A DNA stretch of 39,493 nt from assembly GCA_964542875.1 (NCBI GenBank), contig CAZIWA010000045.1, positions 1 through 39,493 of the forward strand. Direction: 5' to 3'. Below are positions 1-7,135 of this stretch, piece after piece. The DNA comes from CAZGOM01 sp964542875 (GTDB taxonomy: Bacteria > Planctomycetota > Phycisphaerae > Phycisphaerales > Phycisphaeraceae). Position numbers and translations under genes: made by a program. The notes under the pieces were generated by a model. The model saw nothing but the letters and a program-made list of their open reading frames with translations, was not told the DNA's origin and did no database searches. Within the stretch, counting starts at the first letter, position 1. The number at the start of each line of letters is the position of its first letter.

Positions 1-54
1 TTGAGTCGTTGCGATGCGCCCATATCCTAACTTCAATCACCCAAGGCGCGTAAA
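1..54. other. Left flank outside the element
   Basis: These 54 bases lie outside the proposed left terminus. No gene or known motif is recognisable. They probably are host or target DNA joined to the phage end. Confidence 0.6.
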
Positions 55-211
55 TGTGAACCCCTGACCAATATGGGATTTGGAGGGAATCGGCGGGAAA
101 ATGCGGGAATCACCTTGATTTGAGCCAAACGCGCCGCGCCAGGTGTTAGAAAACACCAAAAAAGCAAAACGGGATTTCATGACCAAAACCCGCCCGACCA
201 AAACGGGATGG
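55..211 (+). repeat. Left transposon end with transposase binding sites
   Basis: The terminus starts 5'-TGT at 55. Sites sharing SCAAWAYGGGATTT occur at 68-81 (ccaatatgggattt), 164-177 (gcaaaacgggattt) and 198-211 (ccaaaacgggatgg), all in the same orientation. A weaker match lies near 97-110. Multiple irregularly spaced subterminal sites are the known arrangement for MuA-family transposases. The outermost site begins 13 bases inside the end, the same distance as at the right end. Confidence 0.8.
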
Positions 212-245
212 GTTTTTACTTTTGGCCGAAACTCTCAAATCGAGC

Positions 246-323
246 GCGCGATTGAATCGCGCATCGCGCATCAATCGCGCAGGGGATTATTGAGAACTAG
301 TCTCAATAACTTTGACTCTGAGT
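246..323. promoter_or_regulatory. Three consecutive palindromes near the left end
   Basis: Three perfect inverted repeats follow one another. Arms 246-255 and 271-280 (GCGCGATTGA) enclose a 15-base loop. Arms 287-295 and 301-309 (TTATTGAGA) enclose ACTAG. GACTCTGAGTC lies at 313-323. They precede the small rightward gene at 345, so they may be operators or a transcription block between the transposase sites and that gene. There is no clear U-run, so a plain terminator is less likely. Confidence 0.6.
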
Positions 324-344
324 CGATATGGTACGTTGGAAGAT

Positions 345-641
345 ATGAAACAAATCAAAATATCGTGGCCTGAACAGAAGTGGACGGACAAGGTATTCAC
401 TTTGCCCGAGCAGCCTACGGAGCGAATCTGGATTCCTCATCCCAGATGTTGGGGACACGAAAGGCTACCAGTAGGGGTAGACCAAGAGCATCATGTTCTT
501 CTGCTTAACTGTCCCGAAAAAGAACCTCTCAAATATCCCGGAGAAGAACCTCGTAGCAACTTTGAGTACTACCTCTTCTACCAAGATGCTTTGAGGCCAG
601 ATACCTATTTCCTTGTGGGGCGTTATGGATACTCCTCTTAA
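345..641 (+). CDS. Small protein of unknown function at the left end
   Basis: This 98-residue protein, rich in Trp, Tyr, Pro and Glu, has no family I recognise. ATG at 345 is chosen because GGAAG lies just upstream; a TTG at 312 in the same frame runs through the palindromes and is less likely. No signal peptide or membrane segment is seen. The gene is the only one in the left arm transcribed rightward, converges on the late operon, and appears lower in G+C than its neighbours. This isolated position beside the transposon end is typical of accessory cargo. A host-interaction role is possible but nothing in the sequence shows it. Confidence 0.5.
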   Translation: MKQIKISWPEQKWTDKVFTLPEQPTERIWIPHPRCWGHERLPVGVDQEHHVLLLNCPEKEPLKYPGEEPRSNFEYYLFYQDALRPDTYFLVGRYGYSS

Positions 642-662
642 CTCGTCAATGCTATTTACTTG

Positions 663-694
663 TCACAGACCTGTGAAATCAGACTTTAATTTTT
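663..694. terminator. Weak hairpin between convergent genes
   Basis: TCACAG (663-668) and CTGTGA (671-676) are complementary, and a short T-rich run (aattttt, 688-694) follows on the plus strand. It lies just after the stop at 641 and at the end of the leftward operon, where a terminator is expected. The hairpin is short, so the call is tentative. Confidence 0.35.
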
Positions 695-1161
695 CTGCGG
701 GTTGCGACGGCGCGCAGACCGTTGATCAAAACATGTAGCTCGTCATAGTTGAGCTGGTCTACCGCGTCTTTTTGATCGTTTACACGGTCTTTAATCCACG
801 TTTCAAAGGCCTTTAAAGGCTCGTTCCAGCCTTGAACGCCGTGCTTTTGGAACGCTTCGGCGTACGAATTGACCAAGTAGCGCATGCGCACGAGCTCGCC
901 GGATGCCTTGCCGCGCCAGAGGCCCATCGGGTAGCCCTTGAGCTGGCCTCCCGCGTGAGCCTCGCATGTCGCCATGTACTGCTCGAAATCGATGTTGGTA
1001 AGCCGTTTTGAGCGTGAGCTGGGTGTGGTCATGCACTTGCCGGTGCGGTCGAATTTGGAATTGGGAAGCTGGCGCAGGATCAGATAGCGGCCGGCGTCGT
1101 CCAGGCCGGCAGACCTGGCGGCGATCGCCGCCACTTTGATTTGTTCTGGCGTCCATGCCAT
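679..1161 (-). CDS. GemA/Mu gp16-like protein (tentative)
   Basis: The 160-residue protein opens with a helix, then a GLDD..RYLILRQL segment like the 'GLDD.TYR..L' signature of the GemA/gp16 family (DUF1018). It closes with a short helix 'LNYDELHVLINGLRAVATRR' resembling that family's C-terminal 'LT...A..VI..L..W..R' motif. In Mu, GemA is an early protein affecting host gyrase and replication. Here the gene is last in the leftward late operon. Its ATG overlaps the tape-measure stop as TAATG behind a GGGAGG ribosome site, so translation is coupled. Assignment rests on motif layout only; a minor tail protein is the alternative. Confidence 0.45.
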   Translation of the reverse strand: MAWTPEQIKVAAIAARSAGLDDAGRYLILRQLPNSKFDRTGKCMTTPSSRSKRLTNIDFEQYMATCEAHAGGQLKGYPMGLWRGKASGELVRMRYLVNSYAEAFQKHGVQGWNEPLKAFETWIKDRVNDQKDAVDQLNYDELHVLINGLRAVATRRKIKV

Positions 1162-3428
1162 TAAAACCTCCCTTCATTCACCCGGCCCGAGTCCTGGTGT
1201 GGAGGCGAGCCGCTGTTATAGATCGGATTAATGATGTTGATGGTTGTGTTCGCAGATGGATTAGCTTGAGGCAGCGAATTGAGAAGTGGAGGACGTCGAA
1301 GCGGAATGTTCTCCGACACATCTCCCGGCTGATCCAGCAGCCAGTTGCTCGTATGGAGATCGCTCATACCCACAAAAGTGGCTAACCCCGCGCTGTCTTG
1401 CGGCCCGAGCCCCAAGCTGGAACCAGCCCAATAAGTGCTATCAGCAGCCCACCGTGCAAACGCAGAACTACCCCGCAATTTCATTTGGTTTAACATTTCG
1501 AGGCGCGTCTTTTCCATTTGAAGAGCCCCGGGATCAGAACTAGAAAACACCTCTTTTAAAGCAATCTGCTGTGCGACTTCCATATTGAGGCGAGTGATTT
1601 CGTCCGTTTGTTGGCCGGCGATGGCATCCGAAGTGATGTTTGTAGAGCTCGTCCCAGAATCAACCACCTTGTTGACCTTGCCCATGAACTCCTTCAACTG
1701 GGCGGGATCTGCCAATGTGGCCATTAATGCCACACCTTCCCGGCCGGCAATCTTTTCAAGGTCTGATTTCTGGATGCGACCGTTTTGAACGCCTTCAGAA
1801 ATCTGCCCTAATGCGCCAAAAAAGTCACTCCTATTGATGCCCGCTGAAGCCAAGACGCGCATTCCTTCAGGAGTGCCCTTGCCACTTATCGATAACGCTA
1901 CGTTCCGAAGAGCAGTCACAGCATCAGCAGGATTAAGGCCAAGACCTGTTGCGGCGGCGACGGCCCCGGCAGATTGGGCCGTGGATAGCCCTGCAATTTG
2001 CCTCCCAACCGGTAAAAACTGAGCGAACAGAGGAGAAATTTTGGACGGATCGCTAACGCCACCTTGAACGATGGATTCCCGAAAAATGTTTTGAGCTTTG
2101 ACAGGATCGCGTTCGTATTGGCTGATAGTTGAGAACGCATCCACGATAGAGGAAAGACCACCCGATGTCGTCGTGCCTGATTCCACGATTCGAGCCATAA
2201 GGGCTTGATTTTCCTCATCGCTGAACTGAGGGAATCGGCTTTTCAAGTCTGCATAGGCCTTGGCCACTTCCACGGGCGAGCGACCGCCAAGAACAGCCTG
2301 TTCATTCACGAATGCTCGATCATTGGGATTGAATGTTTGGCTTTGAAACTGCAAATCAAGCGATGCCTGTGCCAACTCTCGGGTCTTTTTGATGTTTTCT
2401 TCGAGTTCTTGCCTCTGGGCCTGGAGAGCCGTGCGCGCCACGCCCAAGACGGTAGCCAATGTGAAATAACCGGAGATCATGCCGACTATTTCGCCGCGCA
2501 AGTTAGACAGAGTGCCATTAAGGCCACCTGCTTCAGTTTTATTTTCAGAGAAGGCATCGGCGCTCTTTTTAACGGCGTCGGTGGCCTGCCTTTGAGCAGC
2601 TTCCTGCTTTCCCAATTCTCGGGTGATCTCATCAATTCGGACTTTTCTAGCCTGTGACTTTTGCTCTTCTTCCGAAGTCGCTTGATAACCAGCTTTAACC
2701 TTTACGGCATGCTCATTTTCAACTTTTATGAGCTCAGTGAGTTCTTTACTCAGCTCTGCCAGGCTTTTTTCGCGAGTTTCTTCGATCTGGGTAGCCGCAA
2801 GAATCTGCTGAGTGCTTTGGCGAATCGATTCACGGGTAGCCACCTCAGCGGCAGCCTGTTGGGCCAGCGTGTCCGACAGATGCTTGATCTTTTCGTCGCG
2901 TTGATCAGCAAGATCAATGTCCTGCTCAGTGACAGCCTTGCCCTCTAAGACTGCCGTCTTGTAGCGGATTTGCTCCGTTATGAGTTGTTCTAGTTCCCGC
3001 TGAAGATCCTGAAGGGTCTTAACCTGCTCGACAGCCGGCTTATTGGCGTCAAGCATGGCCTGGGTGCGTTCGCGTATGGCCGCCGTCGCCTTTTGATCGG
3101 CGACGGCGGCTTCAGCGAGGGTTTGCTCCAGGCGGCCCATCTCTTCGCGGCGCATGGCAGCGGCCTTGTGGTCCGCTTCGGTCGCTTCCCTGCCGCCCAT
3201 GATGGATTGGAGATGTGCCTCCTCTGCTGCGGTTAGAGCCGTCAATGTCTGCCGGATCTCGGACAAAGCCTGGAATCGGGCACTGGCGGCCTTTGTCGCT
3301 TCTGCGCCGCCCTTGGCGCCTTGCTCCAGCGCCTTGAGCAGTTCGACCTCAGCGCGTGTGACACCAAGCAGGGTTGCCACAGCGTCCACTGCATCGACTT
3401 TGAGCTTTTTGACTACTTCTTCAGCCAT
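1161..3428 (-). CDS. Tail length tape measure protein
   Basis: This 755-residue protein is the longest in the left arm. Residues about 1-330 are almost continuous Glu/Lys/Gln/Ala-rich coiled coil, followed by a hydrophobic stretch near 'LRGEIVGMISGYFTLATVLGV' and a globular part. Asn/Pro/Ser-rich sequence ends the chain. Size, heptad pattern and position behind the tail tube candidate are those of a siphophage tape measure, which sets tail length and leaves with the DNA. The usual pair of frameshifted tail assembly chaperone genes ahead of it is not seen. The ribosome site before ATG 3428 is poor, although the upstream stop is only 13 bases away. Confidence 0.85.
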   Translation of the reverse strand: MAEEVVKKLKVDAVDAVATLLGVTRAEVELLKALEQGAKGGAEATKAASARFQALSEIRQTLTALTAAEEAHLQSIMGGREATEADHKAAAMRREEMGRLEQTLAEAAVADQKATAAIRERTQAMLDANKPAVEQVKTLQDLQRELEQLITEQIRYKTAVLEGKAVTEQDIDLADQRDEKIKHLSDTLAQQAAAEVATRESIRQSTQQILAATQIEETREKSLAELSKELTELIKVENEHAVKVKAGYQATSEEEQKSQARKVRIDEITRELGKQEAAQRQATDAVKKSADAFSENKTEAGGLNGTLSNLRGEIVGMISGYFTLATVLGVARTALQAQRQELEENIKKTRELAQASLDLQFQSQTFNPNDRAFVNEQAVLGGRSPVEVAKAYADLKSRFPQFSDEENQALMARIVESGTTTSGGLSSIVDAFSTISQYERDPVKAQNIFRESIVQGGVSDPSKISPLFAQFLPVGRQIAGLSTAQSAGAVAAATGLGLNPADAVTALRNVALSISGKGTPEGMRVLASAGINRSDFFGALGQISEGVQNGRIQKSDLEKIAGREGVALMATLADPAQLKEFMGKVNKVVDSGTSSTNITSDAIAGQQTDEITRLNMEVAQQIALKEVFSSSDPGALQMEKTRLEMLNQMKLRGSSAFARWAADSTYWAGSSLGLGPQDSAGLATFVGMSDLHTSNWLLDQPGDVSENIPLRRPPLLNSLPQANPSANTTINIINPIYNSGSPPHQDSGRVNEGRF

Positions 3429-3440
3429 AGGAAAGGCTCA

Positions 3441-3875
3441 TTACTCAGCGGTGGAGTAGGCAATGGGGAGCGACGTACCGTCAGTGCTGAAGGCAACGAA
3501 TTCGATTTGGGGCTTCCCGAAATCGTTGCGGTTTTGCGAAACAGATGTCCTCGTGAACTGCACATTCGAAATCGTGCAGATTCTGTTGTCATCAGCCCCA
3601 TCGGGCTTGAAGGTGATCACCAGGTCCTCGACGCCAGCGACGAGCATGTCCATGAGGGCTTCGGGCTCGTTCTCATAGACCAAGGACCCGGTGACGGGGA
3701 ATTCAGAGCCACCAAGGATTTCTGAGCCGGTGGGAAAAGTCATGCCCTCATCCATGGTGGGCTCCACTTTGCCTTTCATGACGTTCAAATTGACCGTAAG
3801 AATGCCTTTAATTGTGTTTGCGCCAAAGACCGTCGAGACGATGTTTTTGATGCGGCGAGTTGCGACGATAGCCAT
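3441..3875 (-). CDS. Probable major tail (tube) protein
   Basis: The 144-residue protein is beta-rich, without membrane segments or cysteine clusters except one Cys near residue 102. It contains a Gly-rich segment (FPTGSEILGGSEFPVTGS) followed by 'EPEALMDMLVAG' and alternating hydrophobic strands, a pattern like small tail tube subunits. Position supports the call: it lies between the tail-completion candidate and the tape measure, where the tube gene normally sits. It is shorter than many siphophage tube proteins, so a minor tail protein cannot be excluded. ATG 3875 follows GGAG upstream (aaggagatcctgct). Confidence 0.6.
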   Translation of the reverse strand: MAIVATRRIKNIVSTVFGANTIKGILTVNLNVMKGKVEPTMDEGMTFPTGSEILGGSEFPVTGSLVYENEPEALMDMLVAGVEDLVITFKPDGADDNRICTISNVQFTRTSVSQNRNDFGKPQIEFVAFSTDGTSLPIAYSTAE

Positions 3876-3899
3876 AGCAGGATCTCCTTATCCTTTGAT

Positions 3900-4346
3900 T
3901 TACTCGGCCCCACCAAGGGGCCGGGTGTAAGCGATTTGCCAGAAGCACGAGCAGTAGCGAAGCCGTGTTTTGCCGGTGAAAGTGATGAATTCCAGCGTGC
4001 CTGGAACTTCATCGCAGTTTGAGAATTTGCCCGAAAGCCCTTCACGAACGGATTCGAGCTTTTTGTGGACCTTGTCGTAGATCTCATTGACCTGTTTTTC
4101 GGACTCATCGATCTTGCCCAGGTCGATCTTTGCGACCAGGCCGATCTCCACGGTCAAGAGGCGTTCGGTGTCTTCACCGTCGATCGCGCGCGGGGATTCC
4201 TTGTCCTGGATAATCACCAGGTGCGGATCCTCGGCTACGTTCTCGGGCGGAAAGGCCCCCAGGTGGACAAAGTCAGCGCTGAAGCCCGAAACGGCGCACA
4301 GAAGTGTTTTTAAGGCGACCAGAATGTCGTTACGTTCGGATGCCAT
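3900..4346 (-). CDS. Tail completion / terminator-like protein
   Basis: This 148-residue protein starts with a helix ('RNDILVALKTLLCAV'), has a beta strand 'DPHLVIIQDKES', a long amphipathic helix around residues 80-105 and a C-terminal strand 'LRYCSCFWQIAYTRP'. The helix-strand-long helix-strand order and length are those of tail-terminator proteins, which cap the tube and join it to the neck. It sits between neck and tube candidates. TAATG overlap with the preceding gene shows translational coupling. Identification is by length, layout and order rather than a diagnostic motif. Confidence 0.5.
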   Translation of the reverse strand: MASERNDILVALKTLLCAVSGFSADFVHLGAFPPENVAEDPHLVIIQDKESPRAIDGEDTERLLTVEIGLVAKIDLGKIDESEKQVNEIYDKVHKKLESVREGLSGKFSNCDEVPGTLEFITFTGKTRLRYCSCFWQIAYTRPLGGAE

Positions 4347-5110
4347 TAGTTGAAAATCCTGTTTAAGAGGCCTGTAAAAAGCCGTTGAATGAAAAGCCCG
4401 GTCATCACCAGCAAGGTGAGGGTAAGGGCCTTGTCCATGGCGCCCTGGAGCAATTCTTCGATGCGCCCGAGTTTGCTGTTGAAACCCTTGCCAACGGCGT
4501 CGCTGCCCTGCACCTGGACGCTGTCTTTGAGCACGAAAAGCAGCTTCCCGCGTGAGAGCCCCTTCTTTTGACCACTGCGGTAGATGCCGCCCTGGTCGTC
4601 GGGCAGGAATGCCACCAGGTTGCCCTTTTTGGACGTGAAGATCCGCAGCCGGCGTTTGCCGTTGCTGTCGACCAGGCCCATGGCCTCACGCGGGCTCATG
4701 CGCATCTGGCCGCTTGAACCAAGGTTGTCAGCGATCGGAACCCACAGGTGCTTGCCGGCCTGTTTGGGCTCGATCGTCCATTTCTGATCACCCAATACAA
4801 CCTTGGCATACTTGCTGGCTGGGCCTTCAAACGACCCTACACGCCCTTCTAAGGGAGCATCCATCACCATGCCGATGGACTGGAGCAAAGCGCCTGAGCG
4901 CACGGCATGGGGAGTTGCACCACCGCGATGCACTTTGGGATTGCCCCCACGCACGTAGTCGATCTTGATGTGATTGGCGGTCTCGGTCAGCCCCTGCCCC
5001 ATCGCGGCGGACAGCATGGACACGAGCATGACGCGCCGCTGCTCGCCTCCACTGAGCCAGGCCATGCCGGCAGAGGTGATCGTCATCTGGATCGAGAACG
5101 CCTCGCTCAC
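4346..5110 (-). CDS. Neck / minor tail protein, unknown family
   Basis: The GTG at 5110 is chosen because it overlaps the upstream stop as GTGA and follows GGAGGT at a normal distance. An open frame continuing to 5482 only shadows the upstream gene. The 254-residue product has a helical N-terminus, a central beta-rich part with 'LRIFTSKKGNLVAFLPDD' and 'LSRGKLLFVLKDSVQV', and a hydrophobic C-terminus (LTLTLLVMTGLFIQRLF). The 'phage-encoded value followed by FVLKDSV' layout resembles DUF6441-type minor tail proteins. Its place between head-tail adaptor and terminator candidates points to the neck. Function is inferred. Confidence 0.5.
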   Translation of the reverse strand: MSEAFSIQMTITSAGMAWLSGGEQRRVMLVSMLSAAMGQGLTETANHIKIDYVRGGNPKVHRGGATPHAVRSGALLQSIGMVMDAPLEGRVGSFEGPASKYAKVVLGDQKWTIEPKQAGKHLWVPIADNLGSSGQMRMSPREAMGLVDSNGKRRLRIFTSKKGNLVAFLPDDQGGIYRSGQKKGLSRGKLLFVLKDSVQVQGSDAVGKGFNSKLGRIEELLQGAMDKALTLTLLVMTGLFIQRLFTGLLNRIFN

Positions 5111-5859
5111 AGCAGTGACCTCCAGCGCCTGGCGGCGTCCACGAGGGCGGGATGAGGCTTGGTTTCGGCTAAGTTGACACTGCCACCACCCTGAAGGTTG
5201 ATCACATCGCGCACGCCGGCGGAATCTTTCGTCTGCCACATGCGGATGGTTTGTTGGGATACGCCGAACTGGAGATCCCCAGGAACCTCCCAGACTTTGG
5301 CCCAGGTGGCGGATTCGGCCTCGGGAAGGTTTTCGGCGCTGGAGGTGTGCGCGGCCCGGGCACACCAAACCTGATCGGCGTACGAAACCAGGGCGCCGGC
5401 CGCGTAGACCGTGGCCGTTGCCCAGGTGGATACCGCTGTTGCCGGGTCCAGAAACCCCGCCGTGTAAGTCACCCGGAGGCACCGCGCCGCCATGTACCAG
5501 GTGCCATAAGAGCGTTCGAGGCGTCCCATCTCTTGAGAGCTGAGGACGTATTCCGAATACTCGGTCAACGCGCTGGCTTCGGCGAAGTCGGCCGGGCTTC
5601 CCGGTGCATAGAGCTGCTTGACCTGGCTGATCGACTCCACCGGCCGGCGCGCCAGGCGGGCGAATTGAGAATTGGTGGGCACGTCAGTGACGAACTCCAC
5701 AATCCCCACTGTGCGGCGCAGGGCACCTTCCTTGAGACCCGCCAGGGCTTCAGCGAGTGCTGACGCTTTGCCGAGCAGATCAGCCAATACGGCATCCTGC
5801 CCGGTGCTTGGACCAATCGCGGCGCGAACGTCAGTGAGTTTTGCCAGGTAGTTGGGCAT
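5107..5859 (-). CDS. Head-tail adaptor with a CBM5/12-like insert
   Basis: The 250-residue protein lies where head-tail connector genes occur. Its first 120 residues are helical with 'EYVLSSQEMGRLERSYGTWYMAARCLRVTYTAGF', typical of gp6-like adaptors that read '...L.V.Y.AG' after a helix. Residues about 142-191 form a separate module, 'STWATATVYAAGALVSYADQ', continuing to AAHTSS and ending in ATWAKVW. That is the pattern of chitin-binding type 3 / CBM5/12 domains (W..s..Y..G..V.y....w.a..aH.s...P......W). C-terminal residues return to adaptor-like sequence. The gene starts directly after the upstream TAA (TAAATG). Confidence 0.65.
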   Translation of the reverse strand: MPNYLAKLTDVRAAIGPSTGQDAVLADLLGKASALAEALAGLKEGALRRTVGIVEFVTDVPTNSQFARLARRPVESISQVKQLYAPGSPADFAEASALTEYSEYVLSSQEMGRLERSYGTWYMAARCLRVTYTAGFLDPATAVSTWATATVYAAGALVSYADQVWCARAAHTSSAENLPEAESATWAKVWEVPGDLQFGVSQQTIRMWQTKDSAGVRDVINLQGGGSVNLAETKPHPALVDAARRWRSLL

Positions 5860-6141
5860 TTATTGCTCGGGGGTGGGCTGAGAATCGTTGCTGGGCGTGT
5901 CTGTGGGAGCAGGGGTATCGGAAGTGGGGGCAAGCTCGGCGGGCGCAACAGCTGACGCGCTGGGGGCATGCACGGGGATCGCGTCTGGCTGCACCGGCTT
6001 CGGAAGAGTTCCATGAAGGGTGTAGTCAACGCCTTGCTTCAGAGGCGAGGCGCGCAGGGCGATTTTGTCGACCCGTAGCTCTGTGCCGGCGACGACGCCG
6101 CCGATGTCGACTTTGGTACGGATGACTTGGATGGTGGGCAT
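5860..6141 (-). CDS. Small protein with Pro/Ala/Thr-rich tail
   Basis: The 93-residue protein has a short beta-rich N-terminal part ('IQVIRTKVDIGGVVAGTELR') and a disordered C-terminal half rich in Pro, Ala, Thr and Ser. No known motif is present. It lies in the neck gene cluster, with ATG 6141 behind AAGGACTTCCATC, and its stop abuts the adaptor start. A structural accessory role is likely from position only. Confidence 0.5.
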   Translation of the reverse strand: MPTIQVIRTKVDIGGVVAGTELRVDKIALRASPLKQGVDYTLHGTLPKPVQPDAIPVHAPSASAVAPAELAPTSDTPAPTDTPSNDSQPTPEQ

Positions 6142-6170
6142 GATGGAAGTCCTTTTCCAGTAAGAGAGAA

Positions 6171-6191
6171 ACCAGGCGCCGCGCGCCTGGT
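6171..6191 (-). promoter_or_regulatory. Strong intergenic stem-loop
   Basis: CCAGGCGC (6172-6179) and GCGCCTGG (6183-6190) form a perfect 8-bp stem with a 3-base loop, extended by one A-T pair. On the transcribed strand it is followed by TTTCTCTCTT. It sits in the 53-base gap between two neck genes, so it may be a partial terminator or mRNA stabiliser. Confidence 0.6.
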
Positions 6192-6194
6192 GGT

Positions 6195-6536
6195 TTAGCG
6201 GGCGGGTGGGGTTTTGATGGAACGATCGGTAACCGGCAGCTGGCCGGGGATGGAGGCGGGTTTTTCGGGCTTGGCGGGCTTGTCTTTTCCGGCGATTGGG
6301 ACAATGAGTCCCACTTCGTAATCCTTCTTTTCGCGCAGGCCATAACGCGCGATCTCAGCCGGGGTCATCTGGATGACCAGGCCAGCGGCGAAGCGGCGTT
6401 CGGGGATCTCCGCGAAAGCCGTGGCCTCTTTAGCGGTGAATTCTTTGCCGGGCTCGATGAGGTGATAAGGAGTGTTGATGGTGCGGCGGAAGCGCACGGT
6501 GATGCGTTCGTCTTTTTTCGGTGCTTTGGGAGGCAT
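6195..6536 (-). CDS. Small basic/Pro-rich protein, unknown function
   Basis: ATG 6536 is selected because AAGGA lies eight bases upstream. A longer frame to 6695 overlaps the upstream gene and lacks such a site. The 113-residue product starts Lys/Pro-rich (MPPKAPKKDERITVRF), has a core with 'IEPGKEFTAKEATAFAEIPERRFAAGLV', and ends in a Lys/Pro tail. The core resembles small head-to-neck proteins that carry an 'aG..F...ea..l...G.v' pattern. It lies between two strong intergenic hairpins, suggesting its expression differs from its neighbours. Function is not established. Confidence 0.5.
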   Translation of the reverse strand: MPPKAPKKDERITVRFRRTINTPYHLIEPGKEFTAKEATAFAEIPERRFAAGLVIQMTPAEIARYGLREKKDYEVGLIVPIAGKDKPAKPEKPASIPGQLPVTDRSIKTPPAR

Positions 6537-6575
6537 TTGAAGGATCCTTGAATGAGTGTTTAAAGGCCGTTCAAG

Positions 6576-6604
6576 CCATGCCCCGCCGCGTGCGCGGGGC
6601 ATGG
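6576..6604 (-). promoter_or_regulatory. 11-bp perfect stem-loop downstream of decoration gene
   Basis: CCATGCCCCGC (6576-6586) pairs exactly with GCGGGGCATGG (6594-6604) around a 7-base loop. It lies 16 bases after the stop of the decoration-like gene on the transcribed strand. There is no U-run, so it more likely protects or attenuates the capsid-decoration mRNA than fully terminates it. Confidence 0.65.
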
Positions 6605-6619
6605 TTGTGAAGGGTCTTT

Positions 6620-7057
6620 TCAGACGTAGTGGGCAAACAGTGCGCCCCGGCTGGCCGCGTCGTTCTTCCGCAAGCCAAGCGTGCGCGCGCGCCACACGGC
6701 CGACAGGAACGTGCCCGTAGACCCGTTCCCGGCCTTGGCCTGCAATTGGATGTAGCGCTTGCGTTTGGCCGCTGTGAAATTGATGCCGATGACAAAGGGC
6801 TTGTTGTCGTCGCCGGCGCCAGGCTTGGTGGGCACGTCCAGGACTTCGGTGGGCGTGCCGCCGAGCGTGGTCGCGTCTGTCATGGTCTCGCTTTCCATGA
6901 CCTTGAGGGTGGCCATAGCGATGTCGGTGGCACCGAGCAGGCCCTCGAATTCACCGTATGCGACATCCACCGTATCGATGACATTGCTGACAAAATCAGC
7001 ATCGTCTTTGATCGCGGCCGGTGGGATTGCGTTGAAAACCTTGTCGAACTGGTCCAT
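6620..7057 (-). CDS. Capsid-associated decoration-like protein
   Basis: The 145-residue protein begins 'VFNAIPPAAIKDDADFVSN', then 'GATDIAMATLKVMES', 'DDNKPFVIGINF' and 'KRKRYIQLQAKAGNGSTGTF'. This arrangement recurs in small phage proteins encoded directly behind HK97-fold capsid genes. All strands are short and beta-rich and no membrane segment is present. Position immediately downstream of the capsid gene, with a stem-loop after its stop, suits an abundant capsid cement or decoration protein. The family resemblance is from memory; the cement role is inferred. Confidence 0.6.
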   Translation of the reverse strand: MDQFDKVFNAIPPAAIKDDADFVSNVIDTVDVAYGEFEGLLGATDIAMATLKVMESETMTDATTLGGTPTEVLDVPTKPGAGDDNKPFVIGINFTAAKRKRYIQLQAKAGNGSTGTFLSAVWRARTLGLRKNDAASRGALFAHYV

Positions 7058-7108
7058 GTATGGACTCCTTAAAAGCAGCGAAAAAGGTCAAAAACTGAAG
7101 GGAGAAAT

Positions 7109-7125
7109 GGAGGTTTGGAGCCTCC
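7109..7125 (-). promoter_or_regulatory. Short stem-loop after capsid gene
   Basis: GGAGG (7109-7113) and CCTCC (7121-7125) can pair around a 7-base loop in the 78-base gap between capsid and decoration genes. The same GGAGG-like bases could also mask a ribosome site. Small and uncertain. Confidence 0.3.
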
Positions 7126-7135
7126 CCAGGATTGA

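Noticed and set aside
50..54. Target-site duplication at the element ends
   Set aside because: Left flank gtaaa and right flank aacgc do not match in either orientation, also not with six bases.
143..373. Plus-strand 76-codon frame in the left end
   Set aside because: It runs through the transposase sites and palindromes, which explain the sequence better than coding does.
3429..4346. Frameshifted tail assembly chaperone before the tape measure
   Set aside because: No overlapping pair of frames or slippery sequence was found; the two genes there look like tube and terminator candidates.
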